DNA of 43,602 bases, taken from positions 1-43,602 of the IMG/VR virus record IMGVR_UViG_3300042445_002485; one strand, 5' to 3'. Positions 13,179 through 21,749 of this stretch are shown here, in pieces. A program made the position numbers and the translations under genes. The notes beneath the pieces were generated by a model that did not search any database, was not told the DNA's origin, and saw only the letters and a list, made by a program, of their open reading frames with translations. This DNA is from a virus. How positions within the stretch are numbered: the first letter of the stretch is position 1; every line of letters begins with the position of its first letter.

Positions 13179-13775
13179 ATGAATACTACACTCACATTGA
13201 AAAACGTCCGTCTCGCCTTCAGCGACAGCTTGACCGAAGCCAAAGCCATCCAAGGGGGCAAACCCCGCTACGGCTGCACCCTCATCATCGAGGATGACGC
13301 CACCCTGAAGGAAGTGGAAGCGGCCATCAAGGCCATCGCCACGGCAGAGTTCAAGGGCAATGTCCCTCCCGGCAAGGACAGCGCCCTGCGCGACGGCAAC
13401 CTGAATACGAACAAGGAAGATGAGGTCTACAAAGGCTTTGAGAACAAGTGGTTCCTCAGCGCCAACCGCGCCGACTCCCTTGGTGCTCCGCTCATCCTCG
13501 ACAACAAGCGTGATCCTTCCACCGGGAAACCGCGTGTCATCACCGACAAGACGGACATCAAGTACCCCGAGGCCGGAGACTACGTCAACGCCCGCATCAA
13601 CCTGTTCTCATTGAACGGGAAAAGTGATAGGAAAGCCAATCCGGCCTACGGCAAGAAGATCTGCTGCGGACTGGAGGTAATTCAGTTTGCCGCCAAGGGC
13701 GAACCCTTTGGTGCCAGCAAGCCTACCGCCGACGGCTTCGACGCCGAGGACGAGGACATGGACGACCTCTCCTAA
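13179..13775 (+). CDS. DUF2815 ssDNA-binding protein
   Basis: This 198-residue protein matches DUF2815, the phage family thought to be ssDNA-binding, OB-fold proteins similar in role to T7 gp2.5. Recognisable parts are TLKNVRLAFSDSLTEAKA at the N-terminus and ALRDGNLNTNKEDEVYKGFENKWFLSANR in the middle (key GN, GF and W residues). The GDYVNARINLF segment is followed by an acidic C-terminal tail ending DAEDEDMDDLS. Such tails recruit polymerase and helicase in SSB-type proteins. It lies between the DUF2800 nuclease and the DNA polymerase. A hairpin precedes its start. Confidence 0.88.
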   Translation: MNTTLTLKNVRLAFSDSLTEAKAIQGGKPRYGCTLIIEDDATLKEVEAAIKAIATAEFKGNVPPGKDSALRDGNLNTNKEDEVYKGFENKWFLSANRADSLGAPLILDNKRDPSTGKPRVITDKTDIKYPEAGDYVNARINLFSLNGKSDRKANPAYGKKICCGLEVIQFAAKGEPFGASKPTADGFDAEDEDMDDLS

Positions 13776-13790
13776 GCATCAGATCCCGGC

Positions 13791-13810
13791 ACCGCAGCGG
13801 TCTCTGCGGT
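13791..13810 (+). terminator. Intercistronic hairpin with short U-rich tail (attenuator candidate)
   Basis: ACCGCAG (13791-13797) pairs perfectly with CTGCGGT (13804-13810) around a 6-nt loop, followed by aatttta. The tail is short, so it would be a weak or partial terminator. It could lower expression of the polymerase relative to the abundant ssDNA-binding protein. Confidence 0.5.
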
Positions 13811-13830
13811 AATTTTAACCAGATAACAAA

Positions 13831-14040
13831 ATGAGCGACAACATTGACTACGCCCTGAGAAACTTGGAGGAGTACTTTGACTCCATCCCAGAAACGACCA
13901 TCTCGATCATCTTCCACGAAGGTGACGAGGAAGAAGAGGACTACTACGTCTTTACCGCCGGGAATCGCCGGTTTTCCAAGTCTCCCACCATGTCCGGGGC
14001 CATCCTCAATGCACACGCAGAACTTTTCACAGCTAACTAA
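13831..14040 (+). CDS. Small acidic protein (69 aa)
   Basis: A very acidic small protein containing IIFHEGDEEEEDYYVFTAGNRRF. The pattern (amphipathic helix, strand-turn-strand, C-terminal helix) suggests a compact alpha/beta fold, and acidic phage proteins of this kind often mimic DNA or bind host proteins. This is inference only. The leader is A-rich (ataacaaaATG) without SD. The next gene starts 4 bp after its stop. Confidence 0.6.
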   Translation: MSDNIDYALRNLEEYFDSIPETTISIIFHEGDEEEEDYYVFTAGNRRFSKSPTMSGAILNAHAELFTAN

Positions 14041-14044
14041 ATAC

Positions 14045-14248
14045 ATGAATCCAGAACAACGACGCAAACGGGCCGCAGAACTCGCGGACGAGATCAATTC
14101 CAATCACCTGCTTCAGGACGACCTCCGGTTCCTGCTGACGGACCTGACGATGGCACGGATGTCCACGGCGGACAACGAGCGGGAGCGCACGATGCGACGC
14201 TCGCACGACATCAACCCGACCACCCCACGCCCCCAGTTCTCCTACTGA
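14045..14248 (+). CDS. Small charged protein (67 aa)
   Basis: The start at 14045 (MNPEQRRKRAAELADEIN) is preferred because it follows the previous stop by 4 bp; longer frames upstream overlap that gene. The product is helical and highly charged (RRKRAAELADEI, DNERERTMRRS). It ends 1 bp before the DNA polymerase start, so the two are translated together. The family is not recognised. Confidence 0.6.
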   Translation: MNPEQRRKRAAELADEINSNHLLQDDLRFLLTDLTMARMSTADNERERTMRRSHDINPTTPRPQFSY

Positions 14249-14249
14249 C

Positions 14250-16409
14250 ATGAGCGTGTTCCATTGCGACTTTGAAACTTTTGGGAGCGAGGACCTCAAG
14301 TCCTACGGCGCGTTCAAATACGCCTCGGGCGAGGACACCGAGATCGTCCTCTGCGCGATCTGCAAGGACAACGGTCCGGTCGAGATCTGGGACCGCTACG
14401 CTAAGGACAACACCGCAGCCCTCATGCTGCTCAGAGAAGCCTGCGTCTCCGGAGGCATTATTGCGTCTCACAATGTGGGTTTTGAAATAGCAATTTCGGC
14501 ATACCAGTGGCAGCGGACTTTCAAATTCAAGCAGCCAGCCTTGACCCAGTGGCGATGCACCGCCGCCATGGCCCGAGTGGCAGGCATCCCCTACTCCTTG
14601 GAGAAAGCCGCCGAGTTCCTCAAACTGGCAGACCAGAAGGACAAGGTGGGCTCCGCGCTGATCAGGATCTTCAGCATCCCCGACAGCAAGACCGGCAAGC
14701 GGCGCTTCCCGACCGACCCCGGCACCGTCACCGTAGCAGGCGAGAAGCTGACCTACCCGCAGGCGTGGGCCAAGTTCAGCGACTACTGCCGCAAGGACGT
14801 GGAGGTTGAGCGCGGCATCCACAGCAAGCTCAAGTCCCTCGAACTGGAGGGATTCCTCCTCGACAGCTTCCAACTGGATTTGCGGATGAACTGCACCGGC
14901 ATCCCGATCAACGTCCCGGCGGTGATCGAAGCGGAGAAGCTGGTGGACGCGTTCAACTTGACCGCTGGGGAGGAGTTCCGGGAGATCACCGGCTACAACT
15001 CCGGCCAGACGGCCAAGGTGCTGGCGTGGCTCAAGGAGCGCGGCTACCCCGGCGACGACATGAGAGCCACCACCGTCAGCCGCATCCTGACCGGCGAGGT
15101 CGAGGACGAAGACGGCGAGTCCACCGGAGAGACCGTGCAGCCCGAGTGGGCCGCGATGACTACCGAGGCCGTCAAGGCGCTCAAGCTGCGAGCCCTCCTC
15201 TCTTTCGCTGCGCTGAAGAAGTTGCCCACTATGCGCGGGGCCGTCTGCCCGGACAACAAAGTCCGGGGGGCGCTCCTCTGGTACGGAGCCTCGCGCACGG
15301 GAAGGCATTCCGGGAAGATCATCCAGATCCAGAACTTCCGCCGCCCGTCCATCGACAACACCCACGAGTGCTACGACCTGATCCGCAGCGGTTGCGCCGA
15401 CCCCGAGTTGCTGGAGTTGGCCTACGGTAGCCCTTTGGAGGCCATCGCCTCCTGCATCCGGCACTTCATCCACCCCGCCGATGGCCAGTTCCTCGACATC
15501 GACTTGGCACAGATCGAAGCGCGGGTGGTGGCGTGGCTCTCTGGCCATGATGAGTTGCTTCAGTCCTTCCGCGACGGCAAGGACCTCTACAAGACCACGG
15601 CGTCGCTGGTATTCGGCGTCCCATACGACAAGGTAGACAAAGAGTTAAGATTTCTCGGGAAGACGTTAGCACTAGCATGTAATTACGCCGGGGGCTACCG
15701 CGCCTTTGCCACCATGGCCAAGAACTTCGGGACCGAGGTGCCCAAGAAGAAGGCCAAAGAGGTGGTTAAGCTTTACCGCTCCGCCAACAAGGCCATCACC
15801 GGCTTCTGGAGCGCCATGCAGGACGCCGCCGTTGCGGCCATCGAGGCCCCCGGAACATGGCAGGTCGTCAACGACAAGATCCGGTTCGGTTGTCACCGCA
15901 AGCTCGGCTACCTGAACATGGTGATGGAGCTTCCCTCCGGTCGCCGGTTGAACTACCCTCTGCCCGAGGTCACCACCGTCTACAAATACGGCAAGAAGGT
16001 CGTGGACGCCGACGGCGAGGAGGACACCGAGTGGATGCCTATCGACAAATGGCGGGCGCTCAACTCAGACGGCACCGTCCGCGAAGGCATCTGGGCGTCC
16101 AGCGAGATCAGCTACCACGGTCCGATTACACAGGCGATGTGGGGCCGAGTCCGGACCTCGGGCGGAGTGTTAGTGGAAAATGTTAGCCAAGCCACTGCTG
16201 CGGATTTCCTCACCCACGGCGTCCTGAACGCTGAGAAACACGGATACGAGCCTTGCTTCGTGGTCCACGATCAGTTGATCTGCAACCACCACCCCGAGCG
16301 CGGCAACACCATGGAGGAACTGACCAGCCTGTTCTGCGCCATACCCTCATGGGCACCCGGATTCCCTCTTGAAGCCGCCGGAGCCATTACCCCATACTAC
16401 ACCAAATGA
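14250..16409 (+). CDS. Family A DNA polymerase with 3'-5' exonuclease domain
   Basis: The 719-residue replicative polymerase has an exonuclease domain and a Pol I-type polymerase domain. Exo I is DFETFG (D7, E9), Exo II lies near HNVGFEIAI and Exo III is YCRKDVEVE (about 186-194). In the polymerase domain, motif A is DLAQIEARVVAWLSG (D418), motif B is the RFLGKTLALACNYAGGY helix (about 469-485) and motif C is VHDQ (H673, D674). The usual motif C is HDE, so the Glu-to-Gln change is worth noting. There is no 5'-3' exonuclease domain, as normal for phage enzymes. It is flanked by replication genes in one operon. Confidence 0.95.
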   Translation: MSVFHCDFETFGSEDLKSYGAFKYASGEDTEIVLCAICKDNGPVEIWDRYAKDNTAALMLLREACVSGGIIASHNVGFEIAISAYQWQRTFKFKQPALTQWRCTAAMARVAGIPYSLEKAAEFLKLADQKDKVGSALIRIFSIPDSKTGKRRFPTDPGTVTVAGEKLTYPQAWAKFSDYCRKDVEVERGIHSKLKSLELEGFLLDSFQLDLRMNCTGIPINVPAVIEAEKLVDAFNLTAGEEFREITGYNSGQTAKVLAWLKERGYPGDDMRATTVSRILTGEVEDEDGESTGETVQPEWAAMTTEAVKALKLRALLSFAALKKLPTMRGAVCPDNKVRGALLWYGASRTGRHSGKIIQIQNFRRPSIDNTHECYDLIRSGCADPELLELAYGSPLEAIASCIRHFIHPADGQFLDIDLAQIEARVVAWLSGHDELLQSFRDGKDLYKTTASLVFGVPYDKVDKELRFLGKTLALACNYAGGYRAFATMAKNFGTEVPKKKAKEVVKLYRSANKAITGFWSAMQDAAVAAIEAPGTWQVVNDKIRFGCHRKLGYLNMVMELPSGRRLNYPLPEVTTVYKYGKKVVDADGEEDTEWMPIDKWRALNSDGTVREGIWASSEISYHGPITQAMWGRVRTSGGVLVENVSQATAADFLTHGVLNAEKHGYEPCFVVHDQLICNHHPERGNTMEELTSLFCAIPSWAPGFPLEAAGAITPYYTK

Positions 16410-16528
16410 CTAAACTGTAAGCCGTGCAGAGCATTGCGGAAGGGGGTCTGCCTGTTGTCCTCCTAGAACTGCGCGTCCGGGGCAGCGCGTCCGCCATCCA
16501 CGGAGCCCCACCCAACTACCTAACAACT
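16410..16528 (+). other. Intercistronic leader with direct repeat
   Basis: This 119-bp gap has a 9-bp direct repeat gcgcgtccg and short possible stems (for example gcag with ctgc), but nothing I can classify. A reading frame open from 16424 runs in phase into the next gene. The CA-rich stretch directly before the ATG at 16529 (aactacctaacaact) fits the non-SD starts used elsewhere. Confidence 0.4.
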
Positions 16529-16942
16529 ATGAACGCATCCGAACTAAACGAACGATCCATCTACCTCCGCCGTCTTGCCGACCAGATCGACAACCTCGCG
16601 CTGGACCAAATTGCCATCGACAACCGACGCAGCGAACTGCTGCAAGACTTGAGCCGGTTTGTGCCGACGACGGTCAACAAGCCAACCGAGAAACTGGAAA
16701 GTACTCCCTACGTAAAACGCAAGAATGTCATAAACTACGCCAACCCAAAATCACGGGTGTGCGTGGCCATCCTAGAACAGTTCAAAGCGGCGTACCCGCT
16801 TCCATTGTACCGGGGCGACATTGTGGCGGACATCGGTACTGAATCCATCAGCTTCTACCTTTCCAGCCTCAAGTACCACGGCCTGATAAATAACCCCACC
16901 CGTGGATTCTGGACGTTGACCGAGAAAGGAATAAAGGCGTGA
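16529..16942 (+). CDS. Winged-helix DNA-binding protein (137 aa)
   Basis: The start at 16529 (MNASELNERSIYLRRLADQ) is preferred over an in-frame ATG at 16424 that would translate the leader. The N-terminal half is a short coiled coil. The C-terminal half (about 72-137) looks like a winged helix: VCVAILEQFKAAYPLPLYRGDIV, then SFYLSSLKYHGLI as the recognition helix, then the wing RGFWTLTEKG. It could be a transcription regulator or a replication accessory factor. It overlaps the VRR-NUC gene by 4 nt. Confidence 0.7.
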   Translation: MNASELNERSIYLRRLADQIDNLALDQIAIDNRRSELLQDLSRFVPTTVNKPTEKLESTPYVKRKNVINYANPKSRVCVAILEQFKAAYPLPLYRGDIVADIGTESISFYLSSLKYHGLINNPTRGFWTLTEKGIKA

Positions 16943-17214
16943 GAGAGGCAACACTGGAAAAAGCTCTCTGCGACTATGCGCGGAAGAAAGAGTATCTGGT
17001 CTACAAATTCGTCAGCCCCCAGCATAAAGGAGTCCCGGACAGGATCTTCATCTCCCCCAGCGGACAAGTAGTTTTCATCGAGGTCAAAGCTCCCGGTAAA
17101 AAACCGACGGAATTGCAGTACCGAGAGATCAAAAAGCTGCTGGCCCAAGGCGTCCCTGCCTACTACTGCGATAGTCTGGCCACCGGGATGATTCTTCTGG
17201 AGGCACACAAATGA
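16939..17214 (+). CDS. VRR-NUC domain nuclease
   Basis: This is a compact 91-residue stand-alone VRR-NUC, a PD-(D/E)XK-type domain. The signature GVPDRIFI at about 31-38 is followed by VVFIEVKAPGKKPTELQ, giving the D...ExK active site (D34, E49, K51). Stand-alone phage VRR-NUC proteins can cleave branched DNA such as Holliday junctions. It sits between a winged-helix gene and a SNF2 helicase with 4-nt overlaps on both sides, a pairing seen in many phages and suggestive of a joint role in recombination or replication-fork processing. Confidence 0.92.
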   Translation: MREATLEKALCDYARKKEYLVYKFVSPQHKGVPDRIFISPSGQVVFIEVKAPGKKPTELQYREIKKLLAQGVPAYYCDSLATGMILLEAHK

Positions 17215-18563
17215 AACTTCCCCCCCTGCCTCAGCAGGTTACGATGACCAAGTTCATCCTCGACCACCACGAGGCCGCGATTGACGCGGGCATGGGTCTC
17301 GGAAAGACGAGGGCTACGCTCGACGCCATTGACTTCCTCATTAACGACTGTGCTATCACGGGAGCGCTTATCGTCAGCCCTCTGTGGGTGTCGATTTTGA
17401 CGTGGCCCGCCGAGATCGCCCGGTGGACGCCCCATCTGCGGTATGTCAGCCTGCGCACCGAGGAGGGCATGAAAGCATGGAGGGAAGGCACTGCGGACAT
17501 CTACCTCATCAACTTTGAGATGTTGCAAACCTTCGAGAAAAACGGGCTTTTAAAACGCAAATCACTTGCGGCAGACATGCTGGTCATCGACGAAATCAGC
17601 AAGTTTCGGGACCCTTCTTCCAAACGAGCCAAAGTAGTGAAGACCCACAGGCACCATTTCCGACGGTGCGTAGGACTCACCGGAACACCGGTCCCCAATT
17701 CTCACCTCGACCTGTGGGGTCAGTACCGCGTCATGGATGGAGGCGTCCGGCTGGGCACGGCGTTCAGCAGGTTTCGCAGCAGGTTCTTTGAGTCGGACTA
17801 TATGGGGTACTCCTTCACGGTACGTCCGGGGGCCAAGGAAATGATCGAGCAATCTATTGCCGACATCACGCTCGTGATGCGCTCCGAGGACTATCTCAAC
17901 ATTCCACCCACCACGATTGTGGACGTGGACGTGGCCATCCCGGACGCCGCCCGCAAAGTCTACAAAACGCTGGAGAAGGAGTTACTGGCCGAGGTCTCCG
18001 ACAAGGAGGTGGTGGCATTGTCCGCCGCCACTCTTGTGACCAAACTTCGACAAGTCACGTCAGGGGCGGTGATTTCCGAGGACGGGGTGGTATGGGTTCA
18101 CGACGCCAAGGTGGATGCACTCAAGAAACTGCACAAGGACCTGAAGCAGCGCCCTCTCCTCGTGGCGACTAACTACATCCACGAGCGCGACCGCATCCTC
18201 GCCGCCATTCCGTGCGCCCAAGAGTTCGACGCCAAACGGCTGGATGACTGGAACGCGGGCAAAATCCCGATGTGGGTGGTCCACGTCAACTCGGTGTCGC
18301 ACGGCCTCCAGATGCAGGGCACCTGCTGCGAGATCGCGTGGTTCAGTTTGAACTACTCCAACGAGATTTTCATGCAACTCAATGCGCGGGTGGCGAGGAC
18401 GGGACAAACCCGGCCAACCACAGTTTACCGCCTGATGGTGCCCGATTCGGTGGACTGGGCCATGGCGGATGTGTTGGAGTCAAAGAATCTCAACGAACAA
18501 GGAATGCTCAAGAATCTCGTCGCCAACGTGAAAATGCTTGCGCAATCACGCGAGTCCGCGTAA
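17211..18563 (+). CDS. SNF2-family DNA helicase/translocase
   Basis: The 450-residue product is the short phage form of SNF2 helicases. Motif I is GMGLGKT (27-33), motif II is DEIS (D127, E128) in VIDEISKFRD, motif III is GLTGTPVPNS (about 155-164) and motif VI is ARVARTGQTRP (about 393-403). All core ATPase motifs are present. It probably remodels DNA or branch-migrates junctions for the VRR-NUC nuclease encoded just upstream, which it overlaps by ATGA. It is the last gene of the replication operon; two terminators follow. Confidence 0.93.
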   Translation: MKLPPLPQQVTMTKFILDHHEAAIDAGMGLGKTRATLDAIDFLINDCAITGALIVSPLWVSILTWPAEIARWTPHLRYVSLRTEEGMKAWREGTADIYLINFEMLQTFEKNGLLKRKSLAADMLVIDEISKFRDPSSKRAKVVKTHRHHFRRCVGLTGTPVPNSHLDLWGQYRVMDGGVRLGTAFSRFRSRFFESDYMGYSFTVRPGAKEMIEQSIADITLVMRSEDYLNIPPTTIVDVDVAIPDAARKVYKTLEKELLAEVSDKEVVALSAATLVTKLRQVTSGAVISEDGVVWVHDAKVDALKKLHKDLKQRPLLVATNYIHERDRILAAIPCAQEFDAKRLDDWNAGKIPMWVVHVNSVSHGLQMQGTCCEIAWFSLNYSNEIFMQLNARVARTGQTRPTTVYRLMVPDSVDWAMADVLESKNLNEQGMLKNLVANVKMLAQSRESA

Positions 18564-18593
18564 ACTGGAAGCTCGGATTGTTGACATAGTTGG

Positions 18594-18625
18594 CCGTCCA
18601 CCGGGTCACTCCGGTGGGCGGTTTT
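18594..18625 (+). terminator. Rightward terminator T1
   Basis: An 11-bp stem with one G-U pair (18594-18604 with 18611-18621) and a 6-nt loop is followed by TTTT. It lies 30 bp past the SNF2 helicase gene and should end the replication operon. Confidence 0.8.
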
Positions 18626-18690
18626 AACGAAAACCAAAGGCCCGTTTGCTACATCGCCCGTTACATTGCCCGCTGCATTGGCTTGATCAG
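18626..18690 (+). other. Segment between terminators with short repeats
   Basis: Three related blocks beginning gcccgt or gcccgc and ending in cat(c/t)g start at 18640, 18656 and 18668. No clear -35/-10 pair is visible. The segment could hold a late promoter or antitermination signals, but nothing in it is diagnostic. Confidence 0.35.
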
Positions 18691-18728
18691 AACGGCTGCT
18701 CGCTTTTCAGGGTCGAGCAGCCGTTTTT
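18691..18728 (+). terminator. Rightward terminator T2
   Basis: A perfect 11-bp stem (18692-18702 with 18714-18724) with an 11-nt loop is followed by a T5 run. It is stronger than T1, yet lies only 44 bp before the first late gene with no room for a promoter after it. Late transcription must therefore start before T2 and pass it, or arise elsewhere. Confidence 0.85.
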
Positions 18729-18745
18729 CGTCATTGCGCCAGCAA

Positions 18746-18764
18746 GGATTCTCCCGTAGAATCC
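18746..18764 (+). other. Hairpin 7 nt before the first late gene
   Basis: GGATTCT (18746-18752) pairs perfectly with AGAATCC (18758-18764) around cccgt. The ATG is at 18772. The position suits an operator or a translational control hairpin. Confidence 0.5.
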
Positions 18765-18771
18765 CCCGGTC

Positions 18772-19959
18772 ATGGCCTGCACTTCCTGCTCCTCCTCTTC
18801 TCCTGTCGTCTCTTACACGTCGTCCGGATGTGGCGCGGCGCTCGGAACCACCGTCTCCTGCGTGATGCCTCGACGGGTCAGCACCCCTTCAGTAACCCCG
18901 GTGGCGTTCACATGGATTCCTTCCATGATTCAAGCCGAATCGGGCAAGGCAGTCATCGCCAACGGTGAAGACTTCAATGTCCTTGACTGCTCCTACGACG
19001 GCCCCGTTGTTTTCGATTCCGCTTCCGGCAAGATCTACGTCGGCACCAGCAGCGCCTCGACCGTGGTGGCCGACAACTTCGCCTGCGAGACGTCCACCCT
19101 CTACGGGTTCCCGGTCTATGCGCTTGACCCCGGTTGCCGCGAAGTCGGAGCCAACCCGGACCGCAACATGGCGGTCGTCCGCCCAGTTGAGAGCACCACC
19201 GGCATCCTTTTCGGTCACCGCCATACCTGCTCCTCCAACACCGCGATGTCCGAGGAGATCAGCCCGGTAGAGATCGTTCCGGGACCCATGCCTGCCACCT
19301 TCCCGGACGACGTGAGTCTGCTCGCCTACCGCGTTGTCCCCTCGACTGACTCTTGCGCCCCGCAAACCGTCGAGTACTTCAACCACGACGGGGTGCCAGT
19401 GGTCGAGGAAGCCGTACTGGCCGACTTGGAGCAGACCAGAGCAGGTCTGGCGGACACCGCCACGGACAACTTCGGGTTTGCCATGTGGGACAAGATCAGC
19501 GGCAAATGGAAGCTCAAGCGCCTGACCAAAGCGTCCTTCCTCGATATGATCACGGAGAACTCCGAGGCTATTCCGACCTTCACGCACCTTCGCCCACGGA
19601 TTACAATGTATTTCCGCGCTAACACTGCGGCACAAGCATTCCCTACGGCTAATACCAACTACAACCTGACGTTGGTAGCAGGATATGACGCCAAATATAG
19701 CTCCGTCTTAATCAGCGTCGAGTTGGCAAGTCTAGGTGGAACGCGCTCAACTTTGTACGAAATCAGGATCGATGGAGAGCAGTTTGCCCTGATTGGTAGT
19801 GGTTCAACGGCAGGCGTGGACCGTGTCACCAACCAAGTGGTGGTGCCTATCCCGTCCAGCAAGCAGATTAACATCCAAGCTACAGAGACTACCCCCAGTG
19901 TTGCAGGAACTTACGGGTCCACCACCATATCGGTAACACTGGACGCGTTCGTCATCTAA
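18772..19959 (+). CDS. Putative virion protein with Cys-rich N-terminus (395 aa)
   Basis: The protein begins MACTSCSSSSPVV and has further cysteines near 20, 30, 67 and 98, an unusual density for a phage structural protein. The rest is rich in Ser, Thr, Val and beta-strand patterns, ending TTISVTLDAFVI, which suggests a beta-structured decoration, fibre or minor head protein. No catalytic motif is seen. It opens the late gene block and is followed 1 bp later by a tail protein, so a virion role is inferred from context. A phage thiol oxidase candidate elsewhere in the window gives the cysteines added interest. Confidence 0.6.
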   Translation: MACTSCSSSSPVVSYTSSGCGAALGTTVSCVMPRRVSTPSVTPVAFTWIPSMIQAESGKAVIANGEDFNVLDCSYDGPVVFDSASGKIYVGTSSASTVVADNFACETSTLYGFPVYALDPGCREVGANPDRNMAVVRPVESTTGILFGHRHTCSSNTAMSEEISPVEIVPGPMPATFPDDVSLLAYRVVPSTDSCAPQTVEYFNHDGVPVVEEAVLADLEQTRAGLADTATDNFGFAMWDKISGKWKLKRLTKASFLDMITENSEAIPTFTHLRPRITMYFRANTAAQAFPTANTNYNLTLVAGYDAKYSSVLISVELASLGGTRSTLYEIRIDGEQFALIGSGSTAGVDRVTNQVVVPIPSSKQINIQATETTPSVAGTYGSTTISVTLDAFVI

Positions 19960-19960
19960 T

Positions 19961-21745
19961 ATGTCTGCTGATCCTCTTTCCATCGCCCTGCCCTCGGTCG
20001 GGGTTTTTATGGATGACTCCATTGCGCTCTTCAGCCAAGAGGCCCGTTCGGCGGGGATCAGCTTTATCTACAGCACGACCAACCTCCACATCAGCGAGCG
20101 CCGGTTCCAGACCCGCTCGACGTGGGTGGAGTACGCCTGCACCAGCGCCCCCGAGGAGTGGTCGGCCACCAACACCCAAGGAGCCATCGCCTACGACCCC
20201 CGGATCGGCAGCACCTCGCAACTGCGTCCGACCGGCGAGACAGGCATCATCGAGTCCGCCGCCGGGAAGCTGTACCGCATCACTCCGGAAGCCAACACCT
20301 TCAAAGTGGAGGACATCTCCGACGGATACCAAGGCCGCGCACCAATGCGGCTGGCGTGGCTTGCCCAAGCGGCCAACTACGTCATCCGCACCGACGGCGT
20401 GAGCAACACGCAGATCTGGGACGGTCTCCAGACACTTACCTCCACCGGCTACAACTCCAATGCCCCGGCGTCCTCACGACTCCCCAATTTTGCGGGGCCG
20501 GTGCTCTACACTGACCGCATCTGGATCGTCAACCGTGGCAACGAACTCATCGCCGGTGACCACATCCACCGGCTGAACTTGACCGGGAACACCGACCTGC
20601 TCCTTACTAGCGACCAATCTTATGATCTGACATCTGTTAGCTTCCCAGCACCGCAGGAGATGGGAGACATCGTCAGCCTGCACATGGTCACCTCCGCCCG
20701 TGGCGGCGGACTGGCATCGCAGGCGGAGATCGTGGCAGGCACCCAAGGCCCCGGCATGTGGGGCGTGCTCGCCGGAACTCCCAGAGCCCAGTGGGCTACC
20801 ACCTCAATGCGTCGCGTCGTCCACGAGAGTGTCGGCCCCACCGGTCCCTACGCCGCGTGGCCGGGGAAGGACGAACTCCTGATGCGGACCGCCGAGGGGA
20901 TCACCTCGCTCAAGTACGTCACCCAAGAGGGTGCCCAACCGGGTAACCCCCACGTCAACCTCGGACAGGAGATCAAGCCGTTGCTCGACCGCGACCCGCA
21001 GGACCTCCTGTTGTTCACCTCGTTGCACGTCGCCTCCCGGCAGCAGCGTCTTGCCTGCACCGTCTACCCGGTCACCGACGGCCCCAACCGCTGGCACCGG
21101 GGCTACGTCACCGCCGCCCTCGCGCCCGGACGCACCCGCTCGCCCGAGGCCATGGTCTGGGAAGGCATCACCACTTTGCCCGCCGCCATGGGGGAGGTCA
21201 TCCAGTTCGTCGAGGTCCGCGACACCGGCACCAAGACCCGCATCTTCGCCATCCTCCGCAAAGCAGACGGCACCAAGGGACTCGCCGAGTGGACCAGCCA
21301 GTGGGGCGACGACATCCTCGCCGACGGCACCCCGGTCCAGATCCCTTGGCAGATCCTGACCCGCCGCCTCTCACGCGGGGGCGAGTATAACCCATCCTCT
21401 TGGGGCGATGTCTATTTGTCCCTCACAGACATCCGCGATAAAGTAGGCGTAGAAATCTATGCACGCTCGAATGGTAAGGACCCGTTCAAGCAAGTCTACA
21501 GCAACACCTTCACCAACACCACTTGGGAGACCAGCGGATACGCCGATGCGGAGCCGCTCACCCTTGGTTCCATCTTCCGGGATTTCAAATCCCCGTGGAT
21601 TCAGATTCTGATCAAAGGCACCGGCAGCGCAGTCGTCGATCTTGCTATCGGCGGACTCGGTAGCGGCAAGTCCGGCACCTCCCCACCCAACTCTTGTCTG
21701 CAAGGGAATCTCCTTTGCCAATACGACCCTTTCATGCGAGCATAA
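19961..21745 (+). CDS. Putative tail nozzle/hub protein (594 aa)
   Basis: A beta-rich protein with repeated strand patterns of the form LYTDRIWIVNRGNELIAGD, ELLMRTAEGITSL and RWHRGYVTAALAPG, compatible with a beta-propeller. Tail nozzle proteins of short-tailed phages (T7 gp12 type) are built this way and lie near the adaptor and cupin-type tail genes, as here. At 594 residues it is shorter than T7 gp12 (about 790). The assignment rests on pattern and context, not on a motif. Confidence 0.5.
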   Translation: MSADPLSIALPSVGVFMDDSIALFSQEARSAGISFIYSTTNLHISERRFQTRSTWVEYACTSAPEEWSATNTQGAIAYDPRIGSTSQLRPTGETGIIESAAGKLYRITPEANTFKVEDISDGYQGRAPMRLAWLAQAANYVIRTDGVSNTQIWDGLQTLTSTGYNSNAPASSRLPNFAGPVLYTDRIWIVNRGNELIAGDHIHRLNLTGNTDLLLTSDQSYDLTSVSFPAPQEMGDIVSLHMVTSARGGGLASQAEIVAGTQGPGMWGVLAGTPRAQWATTSMRRVVHESVGPTGPYAAWPGKDELLMRTAEGITSLKYVTQEGAQPGNPHVNLGQEIKPLLDRDPQDLLLFTSLHVASRQQRLACTVYPVTDGPNRWHRGYVTAALAPGRTRSPEAMVWEGITTLPAAMGEVIQFVEVRDTGTKTRIFAILRKADGTKGLAEWTSQWGDDILADGTPVQIPWQILTRRLSRGGEYNPSSWGDVYLSLTDIRDKVGVEIYARSNGKDPFKQVYSNTFTNTTWETSGYADAEPLTLGSIFRDFKSPWIQILIKGTGSAVVDLAIGGLGSGKSGTSPPNSCLQGNLLCQYDPFMRA

Positions 21746-21749
21746 TCAT

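Noticed and set aside
14211-15548. A 445-codon open frame on the minus strand
   Set aside because: It lies entirely opposite the DNA polymerase gene and reads as low-complexity Val/Gly/Leu sequence, typical of antisense frames in GC-rich codons.
18581-18586. TTGACA as a late promoter -35
   Set aside because: No -10-like hexamer lies 15-19 bp downstream; that position is inside the stem of terminator T1.
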